Origin: Ottowia sp.
Lineage (GTDB): Bacteria > Pseudomonadota > Gammaproteobacteria > Burkholderiales > Burkholderiaceae_C
Assembly (NCBI RefSeq): GCF_016703145.1
Contig: NZ_JADJCO010000003.1
Coordinates: 434,001 to 498,000 of the forward strand
DNA length: 64,000 bases
Direction: 5' to 3'
The translations under genes were made by a program, and so were the position numbers. The notes below the pieces were generated by a model. That model saw nothing but the letters and a program-made list of their open reading frames with translations. It was not told the origin of the DNA and made no database searches. How positions within the stretch are numbered: position 1 is the stretch's first letter; each line of letters opens with the position of its first letter. Shown here in pieces: positions 12,343-19,424 of this stretch.

Positions 12343-12402
12343 ATCAAATCGACCGCAAGCCCGTGCTGATATTGCGCTATAAGCTATCTAAATAGTAGCA
12401 TC
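12343..12402 (+). repeat. Family A repeat filling a convergent gap
   Basis: The entire gap between the hydrolase stop and the MFS stop is one repeat copy: ATCAAATCGACCGCAAGCCC, then ATATTGCGCTATAAGCTATC, then TAAATAGTAGCA. It ends at the MFS stop codon. Confidence 0.85.
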
Positions 12403-13567
12403 AGGCTGCCGCGCGGCGCCGCGGGCCCAGCCACAGCAGCGCCGCCGCCACCAGCGCCAGCGCGGGCAGCGCGCCCAGGTTCAGCCAGGCCCAGCCCTGG
12501 GTCGTGACCAGCGCGCCCGAGGCGAACGAAGTCAGCGCCATGGTGGCGAACACGCAGAAGTTGATGGCCGCCTGCGCGCGGTCCTTCTCCTCGGGCCGGT
12601 AGGCGGTGAGCGCCAGCGCCGTGCTGCCGGTGAACAGGAAGTTCCAGCCCACGCCCAGCACCAGCAGCGCCGCCACGAACTGGTGCAGCGCCACGCCCGA
12701 CAGCGCGATGGCCACGCACAGCGCATTCAGCGCCACGCCCACACCCATCACCGGCAGCACGCCGAAGCGGCGGATCAGGTGCCCAGTGGCGAAGCCCGGC
12801 GCGAACATGCCAATCACGTGCCACTGCAGCACCCACGCCGTGTCGCCAAAGCCGAAGCCGCACGCCTGCATGGCCAGCGGCGTGGCCGCCATCAGCAGGT
12901 TCATCACCCCGTAGCCCAGCGCCGCGGCGGCCGTGGCCACCACGAAGACCGGCTGGCGCATGATCTGGCCCAGCGGCCGCCCCGCTGGCGCTCCCGCGGC
13001 GGGCGCCGGCGCGCGCGGGAAATCGATGCGCGCCATCACCGCCATGCCGGCCAGCGCCACCGCCGCCAGCGCCAGGTACGCGCCGACGAAGGGCGTGGGC
13101 AGCAGGGTGCGCGTCCACGCCGCCAGATTGGGGCCGATGGCCGCGCCCAGCAGCCCGCCGGCCAGCACCAGCGACACGGCCTTCTCGCGCCAGGCCGGGG
13201 CCGCCAGCTCGGCCGCGGCGAAGCGGTAGAGTTGCCCGTTGGCGTTGTAGTAGCCCGCCACCACCGTGGCCAGCACCAGCAGCGGAAAGTGCCGCCACTG
13301 CGCCGCCAGCGCCGCCAGCAGCGCCGAACCCAGCGCCACCGCCAGCCCGATCTGGAACGACCCCCGCCGCCCGAAGCGCGCCTGCGAGCGCGCCACCAGC
13401 GGCGCCGCCAGCGCCCCGCCCACCACGTAGCCCATCACCGGCAGCGTCGCCATCCAGCCGTAGGGCGCCAGTTGCAGCCCCACCAGCCCGTTGATGGCGA
13501 TGAAGGTGATGTTGTTGACCAGGAACAGGCCCTGGGCCAGGGCCAGCAGCAGCAAGCGGCGGTTCAT
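12401..13567 (-). CDS. MFS transporter
   Basis: Inner-membrane protein of 388 residues with about 12 hydrophobic segments, consistent with the major facilitator superfamily. It begins MNRRLLLLALAQGLFLVNN and contains the loop AARSQARFGRRGSFQIG after the second segment (motif A-like) and a central charged loop near residue 195. The C-terminus ends in RRRAAA. The substrate is unknown. Its ATG overlaps the stop of rsmE, which lies upstream on the same strand, so the two are translationally coupled. The stop codon borders a family A repeat. Confidence 0.87.
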   Translation of the reverse strand: MNRRLLLLALAQGLFLVNNITFIAINGLVGLQLAPYGWMATLPVMGYVVGGALAAPLVARSQARFGRRGSFQIGLAVALGSALLAALAAQWRHFPLLVLATVVAGYYNANGQLYRFAAAELAAPAWREKAVSLVLAGGLLGAAIGPNLAAWTRTLLPTPFVGAYLALAAVALAGMAVMARIDFPRAPAPAAGAPAGRPLGQIMRQPVFVVATAAAALGYGVMNLLMAATPLAMQACGFGFGDTAWVLQWHVIGMFAPGFATGHLIRRFGVLPVMGVGVALNALCVAIALSGVALHQFVAALLVLGVGWNFLFTGSTALALTAYRPEEKDRAQAAINFCVFATMALTSFASGALVTTQGWAWLNLGALPALALVAAALLWLGPRRRAAA

Positions 13568-14277
13568 GGCGCGGTCAGCAGCGCCAGCGCCGCCAGCGGC
13601 GCGGTTTCGGCCCGCAGCACGCGCGGCCCCAGGCAGGCGGGAGCGAAGCCGGCGGCGCGCGCGGCGGCTTGCTCTGCCGCGTCCAGGCCGCCCTCGGGGC
13701 CGGACAGCAGGGTCGCGGCCTGCCCCGGCGGCGCCGCGGCGGCGCGCAGGCCGGGCGCCGCCGCGTCGAGCGACAGCAGCCAGCGCGCGCCGTCTTCATG
13801 GTCCTTCAAATACGCCTGAAATGAGAGCTGCTCGCGCACGTCCAGCAATCGGTTGCGCCCGCTTTGCTCGCACGCCGCCACGGCGACGGCCTGCCAGTGC
13901 GCGCGCTTCCTGGCGGCGCGCTCACCGGCCAGGCGCAGGCTGCTGCGCGCCGTCAGCACCGGCGTCAGGCTGGCGGCGCCCAGCTCGGTCGCCTTCTCCA
14001 CCAGCCAGTCCATGCGCTCGGCCGCCATCAGCCCCACGGCCAGGTGCACGGCGCGCGCGGCCTCGCGCTCGACGCCATCGTGCGTGCCCACGGTCACCTC
14101 GACCTCGCTGCGGCCCATGCGGGCGATGGTGGCGCCCCACTCGCCGCCGCGCCCGTCGAACAGCGTGACCGCGTGCCCCGGCTGCAGCCGCAGCACCTGG
14201 GCGTGGCGCGCGGCGCCGGGCGGCAGCGCCAGCCGGGCGCCGGCGACGAGATCGAAGGAGACGTGGAAGCGGGGCAT
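13564..14277 (-). CDS. rsmE: 16S rRNA (uracil(1498)-N(3))-methyltransferase
   Basis: SPOUT-class methyltransferase that modifies U1498 of 16S rRNA. It has 237 residues, normal for the family. MPRFHVS starts the N-terminal PUA-like domain. ERMDWLVEKATELGA, the AVAACEQSGRNRLL motif, GPEGGLDAAE and LGPRVLRAETAPLAAL form the knotted SAM site. The start was chosen at the family-typical MPRF. The stop overlaps the MFS start. Divergent from the zinc-ribbon gene with a 44-base gap. Confidence 0.94.
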   Translation of the reverse strand: MPRFHVSFDLVAGARLALPPGAARHAQVLRLQPGHAVTLFDGRGGEWGATIARMGRSEVEVTVGTHDGVEREAARAVHLAVGLMAAERMDWLVEKATELGAASLTPVLTARSSLRLAGERAARKRAHWQAVAVAACEQSGRNRLLDVREQLSFQAYLKDHEDGARWLLSLDAAAPGLRAAAAPPGQAATLLSGPEGGLDAAEQAAARAAGFAPACLGPRVLRAETAPLAALALLTAP

Positions 14278-14321
14278 ATCGGCGGCGATTCTGGGGCACG
14301 CCGATGGTACGCTGCGCTGCC

Positions 14322-15054
14322 ATGGTCCAGCGCCTCGCCCCCAGCGCCACCGCCTGCCCGTCCTGCCGCGCGCCGATGGACGTGCGCACCGTGCCCAGCC
14401 ACAACGGCGCCACGGTGGAACTGGACCTGTGCCACGCCGCCACGGCCCGTGGTTCGACGGCAACGAAAACCTGCGCATCGCCCCGGCCGGCGTGGTGGAG
14501 CTGTTCCGCCAGCTGCACGCGCACCGCCACGGCCCGCAGGCGCCGCTGGCCCGGCGCATGGCCTGCCCGCGCTGCCGGCGCGAGCTGGCCGAGGGGGTGG
14601 ACCTGGTGCGCTCGGGCCGCTACATCACGTACCGCTGTCCGCAGCGGCACGGGCACTTCTCGACTTTCTCGTCGTTCATGATCGAGAAGGGCTTCGTGCG
14701 CCAGCTCACCGCGCCCGAGATCGCCGACTTGGCCGAGCGCCTGCGCGTCATCCACTGCGGCAGCTGCGGTGCCCGGTCGACCTGCGCCAGGACCACGCCT
14801 GCCCCTACTGCCGCGCGGCGTTCTCGCTGCTGGACCCGAAGGCGGTGGAGCGCGCCCTGGCCGGCTACGGCGCGCAGGCCCGGCGCGCCGACGCCGGCCC
14901 GCGCCCCGCCGACCTGGCCGATGCCCTGGTCAGCCTGGAACGCTCCCGACGCGAGGCGCGGAAGGAGCGCCGGCAGGGCACCACGCCCGCCAGTGGCGGC
15001 GACCTGTGGACCGCGGGGCTGGACCTGGTGTGGGACTGGTTGGCGCGCCGGTAG
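14322..15054 (+). pseudogene. Zinc-ribbon protein gene with two single-base frameshifts
   Basis: Three reading frames in succession encode what looks like one zinc-binding protein. Frame one starts at ATG 14322 and gives TACPSCRAPMDV...LDLCH. After a missing base near 14435 it continues as HGPWFDGNENL, then MACPRCRRELAEGVDLV, IHCGSCGA. After a second missing base near 14771-14774 it continues as PVDLRQDHACPYCRAAF to the stop at 15054. Adding a T to read CHACHGPWFD, and a C to read CGAPVDLRQ, would restore one frame with four CxxC ribbons. The function is unknown. Whether the lesions are biological or assembly errors is open. Confidence 0.8.
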
Positions 15055-15056
15055 CG

Positions 15057-15118
15057 CTGCATATTCAATAGCTATTGGTCCAATATGGAAGCCGGCTGAG
15101 GCCCGATTCGGCTTGAAA
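15057..15118 (-). repeat. Family A repeat, intergenic
   Basis: Reverse-orientation copy: ATATTCAATAGCTATTGGTC at one end, CCGGCTGAGGCC in the middle, and ATTCGGCTTGAAA at the other. It lies between the zinc-ribbon gene and fahA. Confidence 0.85.
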
Positions 15119-15128
15119 CCGGCGACGC

Positions 15129-16460
15129 TCAACCGCCTTCGGCCACCGCCGGCAGCACCGTGCCCCGGCATTCGCCGAAGCCGATGCGCGCGGCGCCGGG
15201 CTTTTCGCACCAGCCGCGCAGGATCACGCTGTCGCCGTCCTGCAGAAAGCCGCGCTGCTCGCCGCCGCCCACCTCGACCGGCCGCTGCCCGCCGTGGGCC
15301 AGCTCGATCATGGCACCGGCCTCGCCGGGCCCGGGGCCGGAGATGGTGCCGCTGCCGATCAGGTCGCCGGGCTGCAGGCTGCAGCCGCCGGCCGTGTGGT
15401 GCGCCACCATCTGGCCGATGCTCCAGTACTGGTGCCGAAAGCTCGTGCCCGACAGCCGCGCCGGGCCGCGCCCCGCGCGCCGCGCGGCCTCGCTCTCCAG
15501 CCAGACTTCCAACTGGACATCGAAGGCGCCGGCCGCGCGGTTGGCCGCCGATTCAAGGTAGGCCAGCGGCTGCGGGTCGGCGGCCGGCCGCGTCCAGGCC
15601 GTGCGGTAGGGCGCCAGCGCGTCCAGCGTCACGATCCAGGGCGCCACGGTGGTGGCGAAGTTCTTGGCGTGGAAGGGCCCCAGCGGCGTCATCTCCCACA
15701 CCTGGATGTCGCGCGCCGACCAGTCGTTGAGCAGGCTGATGCCGAAGATGTGGGCGTCGGCCTGTTCCAGCGGGATGCGGCGGCCAGCGGCGTTGCCGGG
15801 GCCGACCCAGACGCCCAGCTCCAGCTCGTAGTCCATGCGGACGCAGGGCTGGAACACCGGCGCGCCGGCGCCCGGCGGCACCCACTGGCCCCGCGGCCGG
15901 TGGAACTGCTGGCCGCTCACGCCCAGGGTGGACACGCGCCCGTGGTAGGCCTGCGGCAGCCAGCGGAAGTTGGGCGTCACGTCGGCGCCGGGGCGCATGA
16001 TGCGCATGCAGTTGAGCGCGTGGTCGAGCGAGGTGTAGAAGTCGGTGTAGTCGCCGATGCGCGCGGGCAGGGTGTATTCCACCTCGGCCAGCGGAATCAG
16101 GCAGGCGCGCACCCGGCGCTGCGCGTCGGCGCTGGCGCCTTCGGCCAGCAGCGCGAACAGCGCCTGGCGCAGCGCGCGCCAGGCGGCGGGGCCGGCGCCC
16201 ATGAAGCGGTTCAGCGCGGGCTCGGCCGCCAGCGCCAGCGCCTCGGCCGCCGCGCCCGTCACCAGGCCGGTGGCGGCCAGCGCGGCCAGGTCCAGCGCCT
16301 GGTCGCCGATGGCCACGGCGCCGCGCCAGGGCGCGCCGCCGCCGCGCGGGCGCAGCACGGCGAAGGGCAGGTTCTGGATGGGGAAGTCGCAGCCGGCGGC
16401 CTGGGCGCTGGCCAGCCAGCTGCGCGCGGCGGGGTCGTGGGTGGCATCGAGGAGGGTCAT
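15129..16460 (-). CDS. fahA: Fumarylacetoacetase
   Basis: Hydrolyses fumarylacetoacetate to fumarate and acetoacetate, the last step of tyrosine/homogentisate breakdown. It has 443 residues, as expected. The N-terminal SH3-like domain begins with FPIQNLPFAVLRP. Metal and active-site residues appear in DYTDFYTSLDHA, RMDYELELGVWVG, LNDWSARDIQVWEMTPLGPF and GSGTISGP. The ATG at 16460 abuts a family A repeat, which therefore forms its 5' leader. Upstream on the same strand are the cyclase and Bug genes, suggesting a degradative operon. The acetoacetate produced could feed the divergent AACS gene. Confidence 0.95.
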   Translation of the reverse strand: MTLLDATHDPAARSWLASAQAAGCDFPIQNLPFAVLRPRGGGAPWRGAVAIGDQALDLAALAATGLVTGAAAEALALAAEPALNRFMGAGPAAWRALRQALFALLAEGASADAQRRVRACLIPLAEVEYTLPARIGDYTDFYTSLDHALNCMRIMRPGADVTPNFRWLPQAYHGRVSTLGVSGQQFHRPRGQWVPPGAGAPVFQPCVRMDYELELGVWVGPGNAAGRRIPLEQADAHIFGISLLNDWSARDIQVWEMTPLGPFHAKNFATTVAPWIVTLDALAPYRTAWTRPAADPQPLAYLESAANRAAGAFDVQLEVWLESEAARRAGRGPARLSGTSFRHQYWSIGQMVAHHTAGGCSLQPGDLIGSGTISGPGPGEAGAMIELAHGGQRPVEVGGGEQRGFLQDGDSVILRGWCEKPGAARIGFGECRGTVLPAVAEGG

Positions 16461-16462
16461 GG

Positions 16463-16529
16463 TTGCTATTATTTAAGTAGCTATAAGCGTAATTTTCACG
16501 CCGGCGTACGGCCAAAAAGGCTTGAAAAA
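16463..16529 (-). repeat. Family A repeat in the fahA leader
   Basis: Reverse-orientation copy: TTGCTATTATTTAAGTAGC, then CGTAATTTTCACGCCGGCGT, then GGCTTGAAAAA. It occupies nearly all of the gap between the cyclase stop and the fahA ATG. Confidence 0.85.
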
Positions 16530-16533
16530 CCGC

Positions 16534-17343
16534 TCAGGCCGGCTGCGGCAGCAGCGCGTCGTCGAAGATGGCCACCGCGCGCGTCCAGCCGGCCGAGGCG
16601 CCGCGGATCTTGTGCGGAAAGCAGCTGACGATGAAGCCCGTGGCCGGCAGCGCCTCCAGGTTGTGCAGCTTCTCGATGTGGCAGTAGCCGATGTCGCGGC
16701 CGGCCTTGTGGCCTTCCCAGATCAGGCCGGCGTCCTTCGATTCAGCGTACTTCTGCGCGGTGTGGACGAAAGGCGCATCCCAGCTCCAGGCGTCGGTGCC
16801 CGTCAGGCGCACGCCGCGCTCCAGCAGGTACATGGTCGCTTCGTAGCCCATGCCGCAGCCGGCCGACACGAAGTCGTCGTGGCCGTAGCGGCTGCCGGCG
16901 CGGGTGTTGACCACCACGATCTCCAGCGGCTTCAATTCATGGTCGATGCGCTTCAACTCGGCTTCCACATCGGCGGCGGTCACCACGTAGCCGTCGGCGA
17001 AGTGGCGGAAGTCCAGCTTCACGCCGGGCTGGAAGCACCACTCCAGCGGCACCTGGTCGATGGCGATGGCGGGCTTCTTCTGCCCGCTTTTTGCGTCCAT
17101 GGTGGAGTGGAAGTGGTAGGGCGCGTCGAGGTGCGTGCCGTTGTGGGTGGACAGCTGCACCCGCTCCACCGCCCAGCCTTCGCCGTCGGGCAGGTCCTCT
17201 TTTTTCAGGCCGGGGAAGAAAGGCGCGATCTGCTCGAAGGTGTGCTCGTGCGTGAAGTACTGGATCCTGGGCGCGAAGGCGGGCGGGTCGCTCACCACGT
17301 CGTTTTCCAGAAAGATCGACAAGTCGACGAATCGGCGGGGCAT
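16534..17343 (-). CDS. Cyclase family protein (kynurenine formamidase-like)
   Basis: 269-residue metal-dependent hydrolase of the cyclase family (PF04199 type). It carries the signature STHNGTHLDAPYHF (HxGTHxDxPxH) with candidate metal ligands. Also visible are GSRYGHDDFVSAGCGMG and GTDAWSWDAPF. Relatives hydrolyse N-formylkynurenine, isatin or similar cyclic amides; the substrate here is unknown. A clear AAGGAG ribosome-binding site precedes the ATG at 17343. It lies 28 bases downstream of the Bug gene, so a shared uptake-and-hydrolysis role is plausible. Confidence 0.88.
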   Translation of the reverse strand: MPRRFVDLSIFLENDVVSDPPAFAPRIQYFTHEHTFEQIAPFFPGLKKEDLPDGEGWAVERVQLSTHNGTHLDAPYHFHSTMDAKSGQKKPAIAIDQVPLEWCFQPGVKLDFRHFADGYVVTAADVEAELKRIDHELKPLEIVVVNTRAGSRYGHDDFVSAGCGMGYEATMYLLERGVRLTGTDAWSWDAPFVHTAQKYAESKDAGLIWEGHKAGRDIGYCHIEKLHNLEALPATGFIVSCFPHKIRGASAGWTRAVAIFDDALLPQPA

Positions 17344-17371
17344 GGGTTTCTCCTTGGGGTTATCGAGGCGT

Positions 17372-18382
17372 TCAATCGGCGGTGATGTGGTTGTCGCGCA
17401 CCACTTTGGCCCAGGCCTGGGCGTCGTCCTTCAGGAACTTCTGGAAGTCCGCCGGCGTGCCGCCGGCCGGCACCAGCCCCAGGTCCTTCAGGCGGCGCTG
17501 GAAGTCGGTGGTGGCGATGATCTTCTGGGCCACGTCGTTGATCCTCGCCACCACCGCCGGGGGCGTGCCCTTGGGCGCCAGCAGGCCGTGCCAGGAGTCG
17601 CCCACGAAGCCCTTGAAGGTCTCGTTCACCGCCGGCACGTCGGGCAGCGCCTCGGCCCGCTGGGGCCCGGTGACGGCCAAGGCGCGCATCTTGCCGGCCT
17701 GGATGTTGGGGATCGCCGTGGTGGTCGGCTCCAGCACCGTGGTGATCAGGCCGGCCATCAGGTCGGTCGTGGCGCTGGCCTTGTAGGGCACGTGGAGCAT
17801 ATCGGCGCCAGCGGCGTTCAGCAGCCGGACCATGGCCACGTGCGTGCCCTGGCCGATGCCGTAGCTGGCGTAGCTCAGCTTGCCGGGGCTGGCCTTGGCC
17901 GCCGCCAGCAGGTCGGCCAGCGTCTTGTAGGGAGACTGGACGGACGTGACCAGCACGTAGGGCACCGAGAGCACCCGGATGACCGGTACGAAGTCCTCCG
18001 CCTTGTAGGGCAGGGCCTTGTACACGTAAGGGTTGATCGACGTGGTGTTGTTGACGGTGTAGAGCAGCGTGTGGCCGTCGCCCGGCGCCGTCGCCACGGC
18101 CTGGGCGCCGATGATGGTGCTGGCGCCGGCCTTGTTGTCGACCACCACCGGCTGGCCCAGGGCCTTGGACATCGGCTCGCTCATCAGGCGCAGGATGACG
18201 TCGGGCGATCCACCGGCGCCGAAGGGCACAACGATGCGGATGGGCTTGCTCGGGAAGGCGCCCTGGGCCGGCGCGGCCAGCGGCATGAGCAGGGCCGCGC
18301 CTGCGGCGATGGCCGCGAGCGCGCGCCGCCGGGGCGAAGCCGCATCGAGAGCAGCGGCACGAAGGGAAAGGGCAAAGTTCAT
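17372..18382 (-). CDS. Tripartite tricarboxylate transporter substrate-binding protein (Bug/TctC family)
   Basis: Periplasmic binding protein of 336 residues. The signal peptide runs through RRRALAAIAAGAALLMPLAA with cleavage probably after PAQGA. The mature part has FPSKPIRIVVPFGAGGSPD, the family signature, followed by VDNKAGASTIIGA and HVPYKASATTDLM. It binds an organic acid or related ligand. No TctA/TctB membrane genes are visible in the window, as is common for this expanded family. The ATG at 18382 has an AAGGAG ribosome-binding site; a longer upstream frame to 18532 has none and would disrupt the signal peptide. First gene of the Bug-cyclase-fahA operon. Confidence 0.92.
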   Translation of the reverse strand: MNFALSLRAAALDAASPRRRALAAIAAGAALLMPLAAPAQGAFPSKPIRIVVPFGAGGSPDVILRLMSEPMSKALGQPVVVDNKAGASTIIGAQAVATAPGDGHTLLYTVNNTTSINPYVYKALPYKAEDFVPVIRVLSVPYVLVTSVQSPYKTLADLLAAAKASPGKLSYASYGIGQGTHVAMVRLLNAAGADMLHVPYKASATTDLMAGLITTVLEPTTTAIPNIQAGKMRALAVTGPQRAEALPDVPAVNETFKGFVGDSWHGLLAPKGTPPAVVARINDVAQKIIATTDFQRRLKDLGLVPAGGTPADFQKFLKDDAQAWAKVVRDNHITAD

Positions 18383-18570
18383 CGTGGTCTCCTTGGGGTG
18401 GTGCAGGTAGGGGCTCAGGAAGCGACTGGCCAGTGAACCATCGGCAGGCCAGGATGCACTCGGGCGCTGCAGGTCGTGGCGAACGTTCGCGCGGTCGACG
18501 ACGAAGCGGTCGAGGGGATTGGCTGGGGTCATGGCGTGATCGGAGAGAGGAAAACAGTGGTTTCAAACAG

Positions 18571-18592
18571 TTGTATGAAACGAAGCATACGA
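18571..18592. promoter_or_regulatory. Operator-like inverted repeat upstream of the Bug gene
   Basis: TTGTATG at 18571-18577 and CATACGA at 18586-18592 form a near-perfect palindrome separated by eight bases, flanked by GTTTC and GAAAC. It lies in the 256-base gap between the TetR stop and the Bug start. It is a candidate binding site for that regulator; this is inference. Confidence 0.45.
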
Positions 18593-18638
18593 AACCCAGC
18601 CATCGAAGCCAATCAGGGATTACCCTGGTTTTGGCGGA

Positions 18639-19331
18639 TCAGCGCCGCGCCAAACCGGGCGGTGGCGTGCGGCTGGGCGCGCCGATGGCGGCGACCAGAT
18701 AGTCCAGCAGGGCCTCGCGCCGCGCGACCCGGTCCGCCCCGTCGAAGCGCCCCATCGACATCGTCGAGATGCGGTTGGTCTTGCTGCGGTCACTGGCCGT
18801 GAGGATCACCGCGCAGTAGGTGAAGGCGTAGCGCCAGTAGAAATCGTCCGGGCTCACGTCCGGGCAAGCCAGGGCAAACGCGGCGATGTATTCCCTGGCC
18901 AGGGGATCGAAATGCTTGCGGATGATGCGGGCCGTCATCTCGCTGGGGCTGACGCGGTCCTTGATGAGCAGCTGCACCAGCACCGCGCCCTCGCCTGCCT
19001 CGTCGGCGTCCAGGTAGGGCGCGATGAAGGTGTCCAGCACGGCGCGCAGGGCGGGGCGCTGCCCGGCGCGCCGCGCTTCGTCCAGCACTTGGCGAAGGTG
19101 GGCCAGCCGCCGCGCGTTGACGCGCTCGGAGAGACTGTCGAGCACCGCCTCGCACAGGGCCTCCTTCGAGCCGAAGTGGTAGTTGACCGCCGCCAGGTTG
19201 ACGCCGGCCGCGCTGGTCAGCTCGCGCAGGACGACTTTCTCCATGCCCTTCTCGGCGAACAGGCGCGTGGCGGCCGCGATGACTCGGGCCTTCGTGTCGT
19301 TAGAGAGGTCGAACGTGCGTTTGATTTCCAT
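18639..19331 (-). CDS. TetR/AcrR family transcriptional regulator
   Basis: 230-residue repressor-type protein. The N-terminal helix-turn-helix spans KARVIAAATRLFAEKGMEKVVLRELTSAAGVN and ends with AVNYHFGSKEAL, a textbook TetR_N pattern. The C-terminal part resembles the CerR/YcfQ-like ligand domain (YWRYAFTYCAVILTASDR). The ATG at 19331 starts MEIKRTFD. It is divergent from AACS across 93 bases and upstream of the Bug-cyclase-fahA genes. It could control either; a palindrome near the Bug promoter favours the latter. Confidence 0.9.
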   Translation of the reverse strand: MEIKRTFDLSNDTKARVIAAATRLFAEKGMEKVVLRELTSAAGVNLAAVNYHFGSKEALCEAVLDSLSERVNARRLAHLRQVLDEARRAGQRPALRAVLDTFIAPYLDADEAGEGAVLVQLLIKDRVSPSEMTARIIRKHFDPLAREYIAAFALACPDVSPDDFYWRYAFTYCAVILTASDRSKTNRISTMSMGRFDGADRVARREALLDYLVAAIGAPSRTPPPGLARR

Positions 19332-19424
19332 GCCGCGATGGTAATCACCACCGGCGCCGGGCCGCGTCATCCGGGGGTCAACCCTGACGGCGAGCCGTGC
19401 CCCGATGGCCCAATAATCGGCCGC

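Noticed and set aside
13790..13835. Possible family A copy in rsmE
   Set aside because: Locally lower GC and a GAGAGCTGCTC stretch, but the shared blocks are missing and the peptide fits the family.
18383..18532. N-terminal extension of the Bug protein
   Set aside because: The added 50 residues lack a ribosome-binding site at their start and would sit before a good signal peptide that has its own AAGGAG.
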